Shown: positions 1-9,066 of the stretch, piece by piece
Numbering within the stretch: position 1 is the stretch's first letter
How the letters are laid out: each line of letters opens with the position of its first letter
NCBI RefSeq assembly: GCF_001477625.1
Contig: NZ_CP013692.1
Span: 2,914,001-2,978,000 of the forward strand
From: Paucibacter sp. KCTC 42545
GTDB taxonomy: Bacteria; Pseudomonadota; Gammaproteobacteria; Burkholderiales; Burkholderiaceae_C
Direction: 5' to 3'
Length of the DNA stretch: 64,000 nt
Translations under genes and position numbers: made by a program
The notes under the pieces: model-generated
Told to the model about the DNA's origin: nothing
What the model saw: only the letters and a program-made list of their open reading frames with translations
The model's database searches: none

Positions 1-1468
1 GCTTGAGCATGGCCTTGGCGGCCGCGCTGTCGCGCTTGGCTAGCAGGCTTTCAGTCGCCTCGATATTGGCGGCGAAGGCGCGGGCCATCTGGCCGCCGTC
101 ACGGCTGGTCTTGCGACCCACCAGGTCATTGGCCTGAATGGCGGTGGTGCCTTCGTAAATGGTCAGGATCTTGGCATCGCGGTAATGCTGGGCAGCACCG
201 GTTTCCTCGATGAAGCCCATGCCGCCGTGTATTTGCACGCCCAGGTCGGTCACTTCCAAACTCATCTCGGTGCTATAGCCCTTGACCAGGGGGACCATGA
301 ATTCGTAGAAGGCCTGGTTCTGCTTGCGCGTCTCGGCGTCGGGATGATGGTGAGCGGCGTCATAGGCCGATGCGGCCACGCTGGCCATGGCGCGGCAGCC
401 TTCGGTCAGCGAGCGCATGGTCATCAGCATGCGGCGCACATCGGGATGATGAATGATGGCGGCGCTGCCGGCCATCGAGCCATCGACCGGGCGGCTTTGC
501 ACGCGGTCGCGGGCATAAGACACGGCTTTTTGATAGGCGCGCTCCGCAATCGCAATGCCTTGCACGCCCACGCCAAAACGGGCCGCGTTCATCATGATGA
601 ACATGTACTCCAGGCCGCGATTTTCTTGGCCGATCAGCGTACCGATGGCGCCACCGTGGTCGCCGAACTGCAGCACAGCCGTGGGGCTGGCCTTGATGCC
701 CATCTTGTGCTCGATCGACACGCAATGCGCGTCATTGCGCGCGCCCAGCGAGCCATCGGCATTGACCAAGAACTTGGGCACGATGAAGAGGCTGATGCCC
801 TTCACGCCTTCGGGCGCGCCGGCCACACGGGCCAGCACCAGATGGATGATGTTCTCGGCCATATCGTGATCACCGTAGGTGATGAAGATCTTGGTGCCGA
901 AAATCTTGTAAGTGCCGTCGGGTTGCGGCTCGGCGCGGGTGCGCACCAGGGCCAGATCGGAGCCGGCCTGGGGTTCGGTCAGGTTCATGGTGCCGGTCCA
1001 GCTGCCGTCGATCAGCTTGGGGATGAAGGTGTTGCGCTGCTCATCGCTGCCGGCCGTCAGCAAGGCCTCGATGGCGCCGTCGGTCAGCAAGGGGCACAGG
1101 GCGAAGCTGATGCTGGCACTGTTCATCATCTCGCCGCAGGCGGCGCCAATGGTCTTGGGCATGCCCTGACCGCCAAAGGCAGTGGGGTGCTGCAGGCCTT
1201 GCCAGCCGCCTTCGGCGAACTGGCGGAAGGCTTCCTTGAAGCCGGGCGTGGTGTAAACCTGGCCATCCTTCAGGTAGGACGGGTTCTTGTCGCTCTCGAA
1301 GTTCAGCGGGGCGATGATGTCTTCATTGAGCTTGGCGCACTCTTCCAGCACGGCTTGCGCGGTGTCGATGTCGAAGTCGGCAAACTCAGGGATCTTGTTG
1401 AGGGCTTGCAGGCCGGCGAGCTCCTGCATATTGAAGAGCATGTCTTTGACGGGGGCGCGGTAAGGCAT
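1..1468 (-). CDS. Acyl-CoA dehydrogenase, C-terminus cut by window edge
   Basis: This is a flavoprotein that removes two hydrogens from an acyl-CoA and passes the electrons to ETF, as in beta-oxidation. The minus-strand frame opens at ATG 1468 (MPYRAPVKDML) behind a GGAG ribosome site and stays open to base 1, giving about 489 codons. The rest lies outside the window. Visible family signatures are the N-terminal FNMQELAGLQ segment, the mid-domain TEPQAGSDL, IHGGMGFIEE, and YEGTTAIQAND, which carries the glutamate at the position of the catalytic base of medium-chain enzymes. The N-terminal sequence fits the larger class of about 600 aa with an extra C-terminal domain. It lies just downstream of etfA and etfB on the same strand, so electron donor and acceptor are probably co-transcribed. 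Substrate chain length cannot be told. A long plus-strand frame over this region is only antisense. Confidence 0.93.
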   Translation of the reverse strand, partial: MPYRAPVKDMLFNMQELAGLQALNKIPEFADFDIDTAQAVLEECAKLNEDIIAPLNFESDKNPSYLKDGQVYTTPGFKEAFRQFAEGGWQGLQHPTAFGGQGMPKTIGAACGEMMNSASISFALCPLLTDGAIEALLTAGSDEQRNTFIPKLIDGSWTGTMNLTEPQAGSDLALVRTRAEPQPDGTYKIFGTKIFITYGDHDMAENIIHLVLARVAGAPEGVKGISLFIVPKFLVNADGSLGARNDAHCVSIEHKMGIKASPTAVLQFGDHGGAIGTLIGQENRGLEYMFIMMNAARFGVGVQGIAIAERAYQKAVSYARDRVQSRPVDGSMAGSAAIIHHPDVRRMLMTMRSLTEGCRAMASVAASAYDAAHHHPDAETRKQNQAFYEFMVPLVKGYSTEMSLEVTDLGVQIHGGMGFIEETGAAQHYRDAKILTIYEGTTAIQANDLVGRKTSRDGGQMARAFAANIEATESLLAKRDSAAAKAMLK

Positions 1469-1561
1469 AAATTGCTCCAGAGCGAAGTGAGGGCAAAACA
1501 AAGGCGCCGCGACCGTGAAGTCGGGCGCCTGTTGAAATCAAGCGTTAGGCGAGCGCAGTGC

Positions 1562-2494
1562 TCAGAGGCTGTTCACCAGCTCGGGCACGGCTGCGAACAG
1601 GTCGGCTTCCAAGCTGTAGTCGGCCACGCTGAAGATCGGGGCTTCGGCGTCCTTGTTGATGGCGACGATGACCTTGGAGTCCTTCATGCCGGCCAAGTGC
1701 TGGATCGCGCCGCTGATGCCGCAAGCGATGTAGAGCTGCGGGGCGACGATCTTGCCGGTCTGGCCGACTTGCCAATCGTTGGGGGCATAACCCGCATCGA
1801 CAGCGGCGCGCGAGGCACCCAGGGCAGCGCCCAGCTTGTCAGCCAGCGGCGTGAGCACTTCCATGAACTTCTCGTTCGAGCCCATGGCGCGGCCACCGGA
1901 GACGATGATCTTGGCAGCGGTCAGCTCGGGGCGGTCGTTCTTGGCAATCTCGCGGCTGCCGAAGACCGAGCGGCCACTGTCGGCTGCAGCGGCCAGCGTT
2001 TCCACGGCGGCGCTGCCGCCGCTGGCGGCTGCGGCGTCAAAGCCGGTGGTGCGCACGGTCAGCACCTTGGTAGCGTCGGCGCTTTGCACGGTGGCGATGG
2101 CGTTGCCGGCGTAGATCGGGCGCTCAAAGGTGTCAGCGCTGATGACCTTGGTCACATCGCTGAGCTGCGCCACGTCCAACAAGGCAGCGACGCGCGGCGC
2201 CACGTTCTTGCCCGAGGCGGTCGATGGGAACAGGATGTGGCTGTAACCACCGGCCACGGCCAGCACTTGGGCGGCGAGGTTTTCAGCCAGGCCATCGGCC
2301 AGCTGGGCGGCGTCGGCGTGCAAGACCTTGCTCACACCAGCGATTTGCGAGGCAGCAGCAGCGGCGGCAGCGGCATTGTGGCCGGCGACCAGCACATGCA
2401 CATCAGCGCCGCAAGCCAGGGCGGCCGTGACGGTGTTGAGGGTTGCGCCCTTGATGGAGGCGTTGTCGTGTTCGGCAATAACGAGAGCGGTCAT
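1562..2494 (-). CDS. etfA: Electron transfer flavoprotein, alpha subunit
   Basis: The alpha subunit of ETF binds FAD and carries electrons from acyl-CoA dehydrogenases to ETF:quinone oxidoreductase. The 310-aa length is normal for bacterial EtfA. The N-terminal part ([10 protein letters not shown] onward) is the nucleotide-binding-like domain. The C-terminal FAD domain shows VSGGRAMGS, the GQTGK segment with [10 protein letters not shown], and [11 protein letters not shown], the classic FAD-binding signature. The gene follows etfB by about 95 bp and precedes an acyl-CoA dehydrogenase on the same strand. The order etfB-etfA-dehydrogenase supports one beta-oxidation electron-transfer unit. Confidence 0.97.
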   Translation of the reverse strand: MTALVIAEHDNASIKGATLNTVTAALACGADVHVLVAGHNAAAAAAAASQIAGVSKVLHADAAQLADGLAENLAAQVLAVAGGYSHILFPSTASGKNVAPRVAALLDVAQLSDVTKVISADTFERPIYAGNAIATVQSADATKVLTVRTTGFDAAAASGGSAAVETLAAAADSGRSVFGSREIAKNDRPELTAAKIIVSGGRAMGSNEKFMEVLTPLADKLGAALGASRAAVDAGYAPNDWQVGQTGKIVAPQLYIACGISGAIQHLAGMKDSKVIVAINKDAEAPIFSVADYSLEADLFAAVPELVNSL

Positions 2495-2539
2495 TCAGAA
2501 TTCTCCAAATCTTGTGCGTGCTTAGCACCTAGTCAGTTG

Positions 2540-2580
2540 GGGACAGAGCTACTCGCGGGTACGCTCGGGCGATCTGTCCC
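2540..2580. repeat. Inverted repeat in the etfB-etfA gap
   Basis: Two perfect 8-bp arms, GGGACAGA at 2540-2547 and TCTGTCCC at 2573-2580, are separated by 25 bp. They sit in the short gap between etfB and etfA. In RNA they would form a hairpin that could act as an mRNA-processing or stability element between the two cistrons. They could equally be the remains of a REP-type extragenic palindrome. No T-run follows, so a strong terminator is unlikely. Confidence 0.45.
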
Positions 2581-2589
2581 GCAAGGCCA

Positions 2590-3339
2590 TTAAATGACCT
2601 TGGCCTCGTTCTTCAGCTTGTCCACCAGCGTGGCCACATCGGCCACCTTGATGCCGGCGCTGCGCTTGGGCGGCTCTTCAACCTTGAGGGTCTTGATGCG
2701 CGGGGCAACGTCCACACCCAGATCGGCGGGCTTGACGATGTCCAGCTGCTTCTTCTTGGCCTTCATGATGTTGGGCAGGGTGACGTAGCGCGGCTCGTTG
2801 AGGCGCAGGTCGGTGGTGACCACGGCAGGCAGAGTCAGCTTGACGACTTCCAGGCCACCGTCCACTTCGCGGGTCACGGCTGCCACGCCATCGGCCACTT
2901 CCACCTTGCTGGCGAAAGTACCTTGGGGCATGCCGGTCAGCGCAGCCAGCATCTGGCCGGTCTGGTTGCAATCGTCGTCGATCGCTTGCTTGCCCAGAAT
3001 CACCAGGCCGGGTTGCTCTTTGTCCACCAGGGCCTTGAGCAGCTTGGCCACGGCCAGGGGCTGCAGGTCGGCGTCGGTTTCGACCAGGATGGCACGGTCA
3101 GCGCCGATGGCCATGGCGGTGCGCAGGGTTTCCTGGCACTGCGTGACACCGCAAGACACCGCGATCACCTCGGTGACCACGCCCTTTTCCTTCAGGCGCA
3201 CGGCTTCTTCAATGGCGATTTCATCAAAGGGGTTCATCGACATCTTGACATTGGCGATGTCAACGCCTGTGCCGTCGCTCTTGACGCGCACCTTGACGTT
3301 GTAATCGACCACTCGTTTGACAGGAACCAGAACCTTCAT
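2590..3339 (-). CDS. etfB: Electron transfer flavoprotein, beta subunit
   Basis: The beta subunit of ETF binds AMP and forms the heterodimer with EtfA in the cytoplasm. The 249-aa length is standard. The N-terminus [20 protein letters not shown] and the motif [20 protein letters not shown] are diagnostic. The [16 protein letters not shown] segment and the signature [21 protein letters not shown] are also present. A GGAG ribosome site lies 9 bp before ATG 3339. The gene is first in the etfBA-dehydrogenase unit and is divergent from murI, with a 155-bp spacer that must hold both promoters. Confidence 0.97.
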   Translation of the reverse strand: MKVLVPVKRVVDYNVKVRVKSDGTGVDIANVKMSMNPFDEIAIEEAVRLKEKGVVTEVIAVSCGVTQCQETLRTAMAIGADRAILVETDADLQPLAVAKLLKALVDKEQPGLVILGKQAIDDDCNQTGQMLAALTGMPQGTFASKVEVADGVAAVTREVDGGLEVVKLTLPAVVTTDLRLNEPRYVTLPNIMKAKKKQLDIVKPADLGVDVAPRIKTLKVEEPPKRSAGIKVADVATLVDKLKNEAKVI

Positions 3340-3494
3340 CGAAGTACTCCAAGGCTAATTGACGTTAACGTTAATCAGATTCTACGGGCGGCGCGACCAA
3401 ATCAGCGGCGCGGCCAAAAAGAAAAAGCACGATCGTTCTATTTTAGACATGATTTCCAGCCAGACCGGGCGAGAAAGTTAGACTGCGGCGCTCA

Positions 3495-4322
3495 ATGAAT
3501 TCACTCGCCCCCCTGCCCACCCCTTCTGGCAGCGCTTCTGCCAACCCCTGCATCGGCGTGTTCGACTCCGGCGTGGGCGGCCTGACCGTCTTGCGCGAGT
3601 TGCACCGCGTGCTGCCGGGCGTGCCCCTGCACTATGTGGCGGACAGCGCCAACGCGCCCTACGGCCAGCGCACGCCCGAATTCATCATCCAGCGCTGCCT
3701 GGTGCTGACCGAGCATTTGCGCCAGGCCGGCGCCCAAGTGCTGGTGCTGGCCTGCAATACGGCAACCGCACACGCGATCGGCGCGCTGCGCCAGCGCTGG
3801 CCTGATTTGCCCATCGTGGGCACCGAACCCGGCATCAAACCGGCCGTGGCCGCCAGCAGCAATGGCCGCATCGGCGTGATGGCCACCACCAGCACCATCG
3901 GCAGCGCACGCTATCGCGGCTTGATCGAGCGCCACGCCGGCACGGCACAGGTGCACAGCCAAGCCTGCCCGGGCCTGGTCGATTTGATTGAAACGGGCGA
4001 GTTGGACTCGCCCGCACTCAACCAGCTTTTGCGCGAACTCTGCCGCCCACTTCAAAATGCCGGCGTGGACACCGTCTTGATGGGCTGCACCCACTACCCC
4101 TTGATTCAGGCGCAGATTCAAGCCGTCCTTGGCCCCCAGGTGCAATTGCTCAATATCGAAACTGCCGTGGCCCAGCAGGCCGCACGCCTGTGGGGCGAGT
4201 TGAAGCTGCCCGCAACAGCGGCCGAGATGGTGCTGGAAACCACCGGCGACGCCGCCGCGCTGAGCAGCTTTGTGCAGCGCGCCTTGGGCTGGCAGCTCAA
4301 AGCAAAGCCCCTGGCGATCTAA
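3495..4322 (+). CDS. murI: Glutamate racemase
   Basis: This enzyme interconverts L- and D-glutamate to supply D-Glu for peptidoglycan. The protein is 275 aa, the usual size. It carries GVFDSGVGGLTVLREL near the N-terminus, the first catalytic cysteine in ACNTATAHAI (Cys87), and the second in MGCTHYPLIQ (Cys198). Both acid/base cysteines and the flanking substrate-binding residues are therefore present. The first 17 residues are low-complexity and precede the conserved core, so a slightly later start is possible, though no better ATG is visible. It is convergent with the yfiR-like gene and divergent from etfB. Confidence 0.96.
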   Translation: MNSLAPLPTPSGSASANPCIGVFDSGVGGLTVLRELHRVLPGVPLHYVADSANAPYGQRTPEFIIQRCLVLTEHLRQAGAQVLVLACNTATAHAIGALRQRWPDLPIVGTEPGIKPAVAASSNGRIGVMATTSTIGSARYRGLIERHAGTAQVHSQACPGLVDLIETGELDSPALNQLLRELCRPLQNAGVDTVLMGCTHYPLIQAQIQAVLGPQVQLLNIETAVAQQAARLWGELKLPATAAEMVLETTGDAAALSSFVQRALGWQLKAKPLAI

Positions 4323-4364
4323 TCCGGCGCGCCATTGAACGGCGCCGTCAGAACTGGCCCGAGG

Positions 4365-4907
4365 CTACTTCACCTCGCGGGCCAGCTTGAGCATTTGTGA
4401 ACTCAGCACCAAGCCGCGCCGCTTGGCCTCGGTGTGGTTGATGCGAAAAGCCAGGCCATTGGGTTCGGCCACCAAGGCGATCACAGCGCCACTGCGAAAA
4501 GCCTCGGCGCTCTCCCCCACCACCAAAACCGGCTCATTCACCAAGGCTGCCTGCCAACGCTGCAAGTCGGCCCGCTCGCTGAAACCCAAGAGCAAGAGCT
4601 GGCAGCCCCCCAGCTGCTGCGGTTCGGTCAAATAGCGCATGCGCACGTTCGCGACGCCATGCGCCCTCAGGGTCAGGGCTTGCATGGCCTCTTGCATGGC
4701 CAAATTGCCGGCCACGCAGTAAGTGAACTCACTCACCGGCGGTGGCGGCCATTGGGTGAACTGGGCAAAGCGATAAACAAACGCGGCCCGCAACTGCGCA
4801 TCTTCTTGCGCGGGGCCGGGCGCCGGGTTCGCGGCGGCAACATCGCTCGGCATGGCCAGACCCGCCAAAGCGGCCAGCGACAGCAAGCACACCAAGGCCG
4901 CCCTCAT
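4365..4907 (-). CDS. YfiR-like periplasmic protein (DUF4154)
   Basis: This 180-aa protein starts with a Sec signal peptide (MRAALVCLLSLAALAGLAMP). The mature part contains LRAAFVYRFAQFTQWPP, a clear DUF4154/YfiR signature, followed by YCVAGN, GCQLLLLGFSE and AFRINHTEAKRRGLVLSSQMLKLA. YfiR proteins sit in the periplasm and repress a partner diguanylate cyclase (YfiN/TpbB) by binding its sensor domain. The start at 4907 is chosen because it overlaps the stop of the TonB receptor as ATGA (4904-4907), which implies translational coupling. An in-frame upstream extension lacks a signal peptide and lies wholly within the receptor gene. It is last in an operon with a CHASE8-HAMP-GGDEF cyclase, its likely regulatory target. 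Confidence 0.9.
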   Translation of the reverse strand: MRAALVCLLSLAALAGLAMPSDVAAANPAPGPAQEDAQLRAAFVYRFAQFTQWPPPPVSEFTYCVAGNLAMQEAMQALTLRAHGVANVRMRYLTEPQQLGGCQLLLLGFSERADLQRWQAALVNEPVLVVGESAEAFRSGAVIALVAEPNGLAFRINHTEAKRRGLVLSSQMLKLAREVK

Positions 4908-6952
4908 GAACCTAGCCTCCAACTTACACTGAGTTGAACGGTACGCCCTTCTTGCTTGATCGCCGGGGCAGCCGACGCAGGGCGATCCAGATAGCGTGTG
5001 GCGCCCAAGTTGTAAACGCCCAGGCTGACATCCACATCCAGGCGCGGCCGCCACAGCAGATTGAGGTTGTTCAGCAAATAGCCCGGCAGCTCCTGGAGGG
5101 CAGTGCTGCGGCGACTCATGGCATAGGCCTGCCAAGACAGTTGCAGCGCATCACCCGCCAAAGGCTGGCTATAGAACAGCTTGAACAAGGCGCTGGGCGA
5201 ATTGCTCAAGCCCGCACCGTTCTGATCCCGTGTGCGCTGCAAAGACAGGCCAAGCCGCAAATTGGCCCCTTGATCCCAGCGCCGCTCCAGATCCAACTCG
5301 CTACCGATATTGCGCAGCCGACCGCGGTTCTCGTAGACCGGCAAGTCCACCTGATTGAGCTCCATCAGGTTCGACAAGCGCGAAGCGTAAAGCGAAGCCC
5401 GGTACTGCAGCTGCGGCGTCAGCGCCTGCTCCCAGGAGGCCTCGTAGGTCTTGATCTGCTCAGGGTTCGGCGTGGGCACACCCAATGCACTATTCAAGGA
5501 AAACTCGTTCAGATTCGCGGCTCTGAAGGCGCCGCCGTACATCAGACGCAAGGTGGCATCCGGCACGCCATTCCAGACCCAGGCCAGCCTGGGGTTGAGC
5601 TTGGGCTCGGCCACATGCGAGGTGTCGCGCCGCAAGCCCAAGATCAAGCGCTGCGAGACGCTCAGCTGCCACTCATCCTGGATGAACACCCCGACGCGCC
5701 GGTTGATTCCATAGAACTCTTGAAAGGGCGGCTCACCCTCTAGGCCCTGTGAGATGCGCATCAAGGCATCGTCTTGTAACTCCAAGCCAGCCATCACTGT
5801 GTGATCAGTCCAGCGCCGCGTGCTGAGGCGCAGATCCCAGTTGGACCAGCGACCTCGCGCCGTCGTCCCGTAATAAGCCCGTTGCTGCGTCTGCGGGAAT
5901 ATCAAGGGGTAGCGCTCTTGATACTTGCTGTTCTTGAGCGAAACGCTGGCAAACAGATCCCAGTCCGGGCTCAGGCTACGCTCATGGCTGAGGGAGACAA
6001 AGTTGTTGTCACTGAGCAGATAGCCCTGATCAAGCAAGTCGGGGTTCTGCACGGATACCTGAACAGGCACGCCTTGGGTCAAGCTGGTCGCGCCACCTCG
6101 CATGGCCCAGCCGCCGGCATTGAAACTCACCAACAGCCGTTTGGCCCGATTCCAGAGGTGATCACGCAGCTCGCCCTCCAAGGGGTCGGGCGTCTCAAGC
6201 GCTTCGAAGGGATAGGGCCGTCGATCCTGCTTGGTGCCGCTCAGCGCCAGCCAACCTTCCCAGCCGGCCTCTGAGCGATGCCCCCAGCTCGCGCGCAGAT
6301 GCTGCACGCCAAGCGAATCAATGCTGGCGCGAGTCTCCACGCCCGCCATTTTGTCGGCGCGTTTGGTGATGACGTTGACCACACCCAAGAAGGCGTTGTT
6401 GCCATACAGGGCCGAGCCGGGGCCGGGTGCAAACTCCACCCGCTCAATCAAGTCAGCGTCGACAAAAAACTCGTCGCTGATGAGCGCGGCGTCGTAGACG
6501 TTTTCATTGATGCGCATGCCGTCGATCAGGAACAACAAGCGCGTATTCAGATCGCCCGGCCGCCCCAAGCCGCGCGCGCCCACATAGCTAAAGCCATTGT
6601 CCTTGGTGACGTACAGGCCCGGCATGGCACGCAAGATGTCGGACATATTGCGATAGCCAAAGCGCGCGATATCACCCGCCGTGACCACATAGGTCGTGGT
6701 CGGCGCTTGTGCGGCGCTTTGCGTGAAGCGCGCTGCGGTGCTGACTTCGACGTCACGCGGCACCTGCTTGAGCGGCTGCCGCAGCAGCTCTTCCAGGCCC
6801 GGGTCGGCGTCAAGCGGCTTGGCGGAGCCGGCACTCTCCTGGGACTGGACCTGAGCGCTGGATGCGCAGGCCCAGAACAGCGCAAGCACTAAGTGCCGCA
6901 AACCGCTACGAAGGCCGCAGCCGCCAGGAATCAAACTACTGCCGCGACGCAT
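4904..6952 (-). CDS. TonB-dependent outer-membrane receptor
   Basis: This is a plug-and-barrel outer-membrane receptor of about 682 aa. Translation from ATG 6952 gives a signal peptide (LRHLVLALFWACASSAQ). It is followed by a short acidic TonB-box-like stretch and a plug domain with VVTAGDIARFGYRNMSDIL, RGLGRPGDLNTRLLFLIDG and GPGSALYGNNAFLGVVNVIT. The beta-barrel ends in VQLSVSWRLGS. The start overlaps the end of the cyclase gene by 17 bp. An earlier in-frame start (7018) would bury the signal peptide. Pairing with a YfiR-like protein and a cyclase suggests it senses or imports something linked to c-di-GMP control rather than being a plain siderophore receptor. Substrate is unknown. Confidence 0.92.
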   Translation of the reverse strand: MRRGSSLIPGGCGLRSGLRHLVLALFWACASSAQVQSQESAGSAKPLDADPGLEELLRQPLKQVPRDVEVSTAARFTQSAAQAPTTTYVVTAGDIARFGYRNMSDILRAMPGLYVTKDNGFSYVGARGLGRPGDLNTRLLFLIDGMRINENVYDAALISDEFFVDADLIERVEFAPGPGSALYGNNAFLGVVNVITKRADKMAGVETRASIDSLGVQHLRASWGHRSEAGWEGWLALSGTKQDRRPYPFEALETPDPLEGELRDHLWNRAKRLLVSFNAGGWAMRGGATSLTQGVPVQVSVQNPDLLDQGYLLSDNNFVSLSHERSLSPDWDLFASVSLKNSKYQERYPLIFPQTQQRAYYGTTARGRWSNWDLRLSTRRWTDHTVMAGLELQDDALMRISQGLEGEPPFQEFYGINRRVGVFIQDEWQLSVSQRLILGLRRDTSHVAEPKLNPRLAWVWNGVPDATLRLMYGGAFRAANLNEFSLNSALGVPTPNPEQIKTYEASWEQALTPQLQYRASLYASRLSNLMELNQVDLPVYENRGRLRNIGSELDLERRWDQGANLRLGLSLQRTRDQNGAGLSNSPSALFKLFYSQPLAGDALQLSWQAYAMSRRSTALQELPGYLLNNLNLLWRPRLDVDVSLGVYNLGATRYLDRPASAAPAIKQEGRTVQLSVSWRLGS

Positions 6953-8228
6953 GAGAAGCCCTGCGGTAAGTGTTCTTGCCCGCGCGTTTTGCCGCGTACA
7001 TGGCCACGTCCGCCGCACTCAACAAATTGGGCGCATCAACTTCATCGACCGGACAAAAAGCCAGCCCCACCGTGGCGCCGATGGGCATCAAGTGCCCATC
7101 AATGATCATGGGCTCGCGAATCGCGGCAATCAGGCGCAAGGCCAGTTGCTCGGCGGCGGCTTCGTCCGGCAGGCTGGGCAGAATCAAGGCAAATTCATCA
7201 CCCCCCAAGCGGCACAACACATCGCCAGCGCGCAAGACCTTGCTCATACGGGCCGCGACTTCGCGCAGCACTTCGTCGCCGGCATCGTGCCCATGTTTGT
7301 CGTTGACGGTCTTGAAGTTATCCAGGTCGATGAACATCAGCGCCATCAACAAGACCTCCTGACAGCTGGTGGCCACATGGCGCTGTAAGGCCGACTGGAA
7401 GTACAAACGATTCGGCAGCTGGGTCAGGCTGTCCCGGTGGGCCAGCTGCTCAAATTCCTGACCTACTTTTTGCTCCTGGCGCAGCTGTTGATTCAGCTCC
7501 GCCTGGCCAATCTCCACCCGCTTGAGCATCTGATTGAATCGCTCACTCAAGCGCCCCACTTCGTCGAAGCGATGCACTTTGGCGCGCTGGCTGTAGTCTT
7601 GGCTGATCGACACCCGCTCGGCCAAATCAGACAGCTCGACGATGGGCGCCAGCGCTTTGCGCTGCACCCATCGCAACAGCCATGCGGCAATGAAGATCGC
7701 CAGGCCAATCAGCACCGCCCCCAGCCCCGCCATGCGCATGACGGCCAGCTGCACTTGCTCCAGCCCCTCTTGCAAATGGAGCCAGCCAATCAATTCGCCC
7801 TTGAGCTTGATGGCGACCCAGACATCCACAAACTCCAGATGCATCTGGCGAGCCACGCCCGCCTGAGCCAATGATGGTGGCTGGGCCTGAATTGCTGGCG
7901 GCGACTTGCCAGAATCTGCGGGCCATTGGGCGAAGACCTCGCGGCCCGCCGTGGCCACTTGGGCCATGCGCCATTCACTGCGCTTGGAAAAAGCCTGCAA
8001 CTCGGCGGCGGCGGCCACTTGGTCTTCAAAAACCAGCATGGGCGCCAAGCTATTGGCCAGCAGTTGGGCACTGCGCTCGGCGGCTTGCGCCTGTAACTCC
8101 CGAGCAGCCAGCAATGAAGCACCGGCGATCAAGGCAAAGGTCAGGAGCATAGTGATGCTCAAGACCTGCAGGTTCAAGCGCGTCAGACGCAGGACCAGCG
8201 AGTCGGCCTCAGGCGTGCCCGCGCTCAT
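6936..8228 (-). CDS. YfiN/TpbB-like diguanylate cyclase (CHASE8-HAMP-GGDEF)
   Basis: This enzyme makes c-di-GMP from two GTP at the inner membrane. From ATG 8228 it has a transmembrane segment (about 20-40), a periplasmic CHASE8-like sensor (LANSLAPMLVFEDQVAAAAEL), a second membrane segment (about 160-182), HAMP with RVSISQDYSQRAKV, and a GGDEF domain. The active site RLGGDEFALI is intact. The product-inhibition site RxxD (RAGD) lies exactly five residues before GGDEF. The architecture is that of YfiN, whose repressor YfiR has a homologue two genes downstream. A GTG start at 8288 would add 20 residues; ATG 8228 is preferred for its GAAGG ribosome site. It is first gene of the operon. Confidence 0.93.
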   Translation of the reverse strand: MSAGTPEADSLVLRLTRLNLQVLSITMLLTFALIAGASLLAARELQAQAAERSAQLLANSLAPMLVFEDQVAAAAELQAFSKRSEWRMAQVATAGREVFAQWPADSGKSPPAIQAQPPSLAQAGVARQMHLEFVDVWVAIKLKGELIGWLHLQEGLEQVQLAVMRMAGLGAVLIGLAIFIAAWLLRWVQRKALAPIVELSDLAERVSISQDYSQRAKVHRFDEVGRLSERFNQMLKRVEIGQAELNQQLRQEQKVGQEFEQLAHRDSLTQLPNRLYFQSALQRHVATSCQEVLLMALMFIDLDNFKTVNDKHGHDAGDEVLREVAARMSKVLRAGDVLCRLGGDEFALILPSLPDEAAAEQLALRLIAAIREPMIIDGHLMPIGATVGLAFCPVDEVDAPNLLSAADVAMYAAKRAGKNTYRRASHASRQ

Positions 8229-8418
8229 CTGGCCTTCAGTGACAAGCAAGCCGATGGGGTCGGGTTTCAAGGCCTGTTCTTGAGTCACAGCGGATGGAGC
8301 TCACGCCCAAAAGCCCAAGCAACCCTCCCCTTGAGGGCTGCATACCGCTATTTCTATCATGCCCGGCACCTGGCCGGCGGATGAATTACAGGCCCGGCGC
8401 GGCCCTATTCAGGGCCAG

Positions 8419-9066
8419 TCAGCTCGCGACTAGGCCATTGCGGATGGCATAGACCGTCAGCTCCGAGTTATTGGCCAGGGCCAATTTCTCCAGCACCCGG
8501 GCGCGGTAGACGCTGACCGTCTTGGGGCTGAGCATCAACTCCTCGGCAATGTCGGAGAGCCGCTTGCCGGAGGCAATCATCACAAGGGTTTGCAACTCGC
8601 GATCCGACAGCTTTTGATGCGCTTGCTCATTGACAGGCGCGGTCAGGCTTTCCACCAACATCTGCGCAATCTCGGGCGTCACATATTTACGGCCCTGAGC
8701 CACCGTGCGCACCGCCTGCACCAGCACCTGCGGGTCGCCGCCCTTGTTGACATAGCCATAGGCGCCGGCGCGCAAGGCGCGGATGGCGTACTGGTCTTCC
8801 GGGTACATGGACACGATCAAGGTGCGAATGCTCGTACCTTCATCCTTGAGCACATGCAAGACATCCAGGCCGCTGCGGCCCGGCATATTGATGTCCAGCA
8901 CCAAAACGTCGCAGCCGTTGTTGGGCCCCAAATCGCGCAGCAGGCTGCGCAACTCACCGTAGTCACCGGCTTCGCCAATGACCTCGATATCAGCCACATC
9001 GGACAAGGTGTCGCGGATGCCGCGCCGGATCAGCGCATGGTCGTCACAAAGAATGACCTTGATCAT
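8419..9066 (-). CDS. NarL/FixJ-family response regulator
   Basis: This is a DNA-binding response regulator of 215 aa. The receiver domain has the acidic pair CDDH, phospho-acceptor Asp58 in LDINMPG, and a lysine in GYVNKGG. The C-terminal LuxR-type helix-turn-helix reads LSDRELQTLVMIASGKRLSDIAEELMLSPKTVSVYRARVL. Its start codon overlaps the stop of the upstream kinase gene as ATGA (9063-9066). The two are therefore translated as a pair, and the kinase is its likely phospho-donor. Target genes are not shown by the sequence. Confidence 0.95.
   Translation of the reverse strand: MIKVILCDDHALIRRGIRDTLSDVADIEVIGEAGDYGELRSLLRDLGPNNGCDVLVLDINMPGRSGLDVLHVLKDEGTSIRTLIVSMYPEDQYAIRALRAGAYGYVNKGGDPQVLVQAVRTVAQGRKYVTPEIAQMLVESLTAPVNEQAHQKLSDRELQTLVMIASGKRLSDIAEELMLSPKTVSVYRARVLEKLALANNSELTVYAIRNGLVAS

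Noticed and set aside
185..2593. A very long plus-strand open frame of about 800 codons
   Set aside because: It is antisense to the acyl-CoA dehydrogenase and etfA, has no domain features and reflects high GC at third positions.
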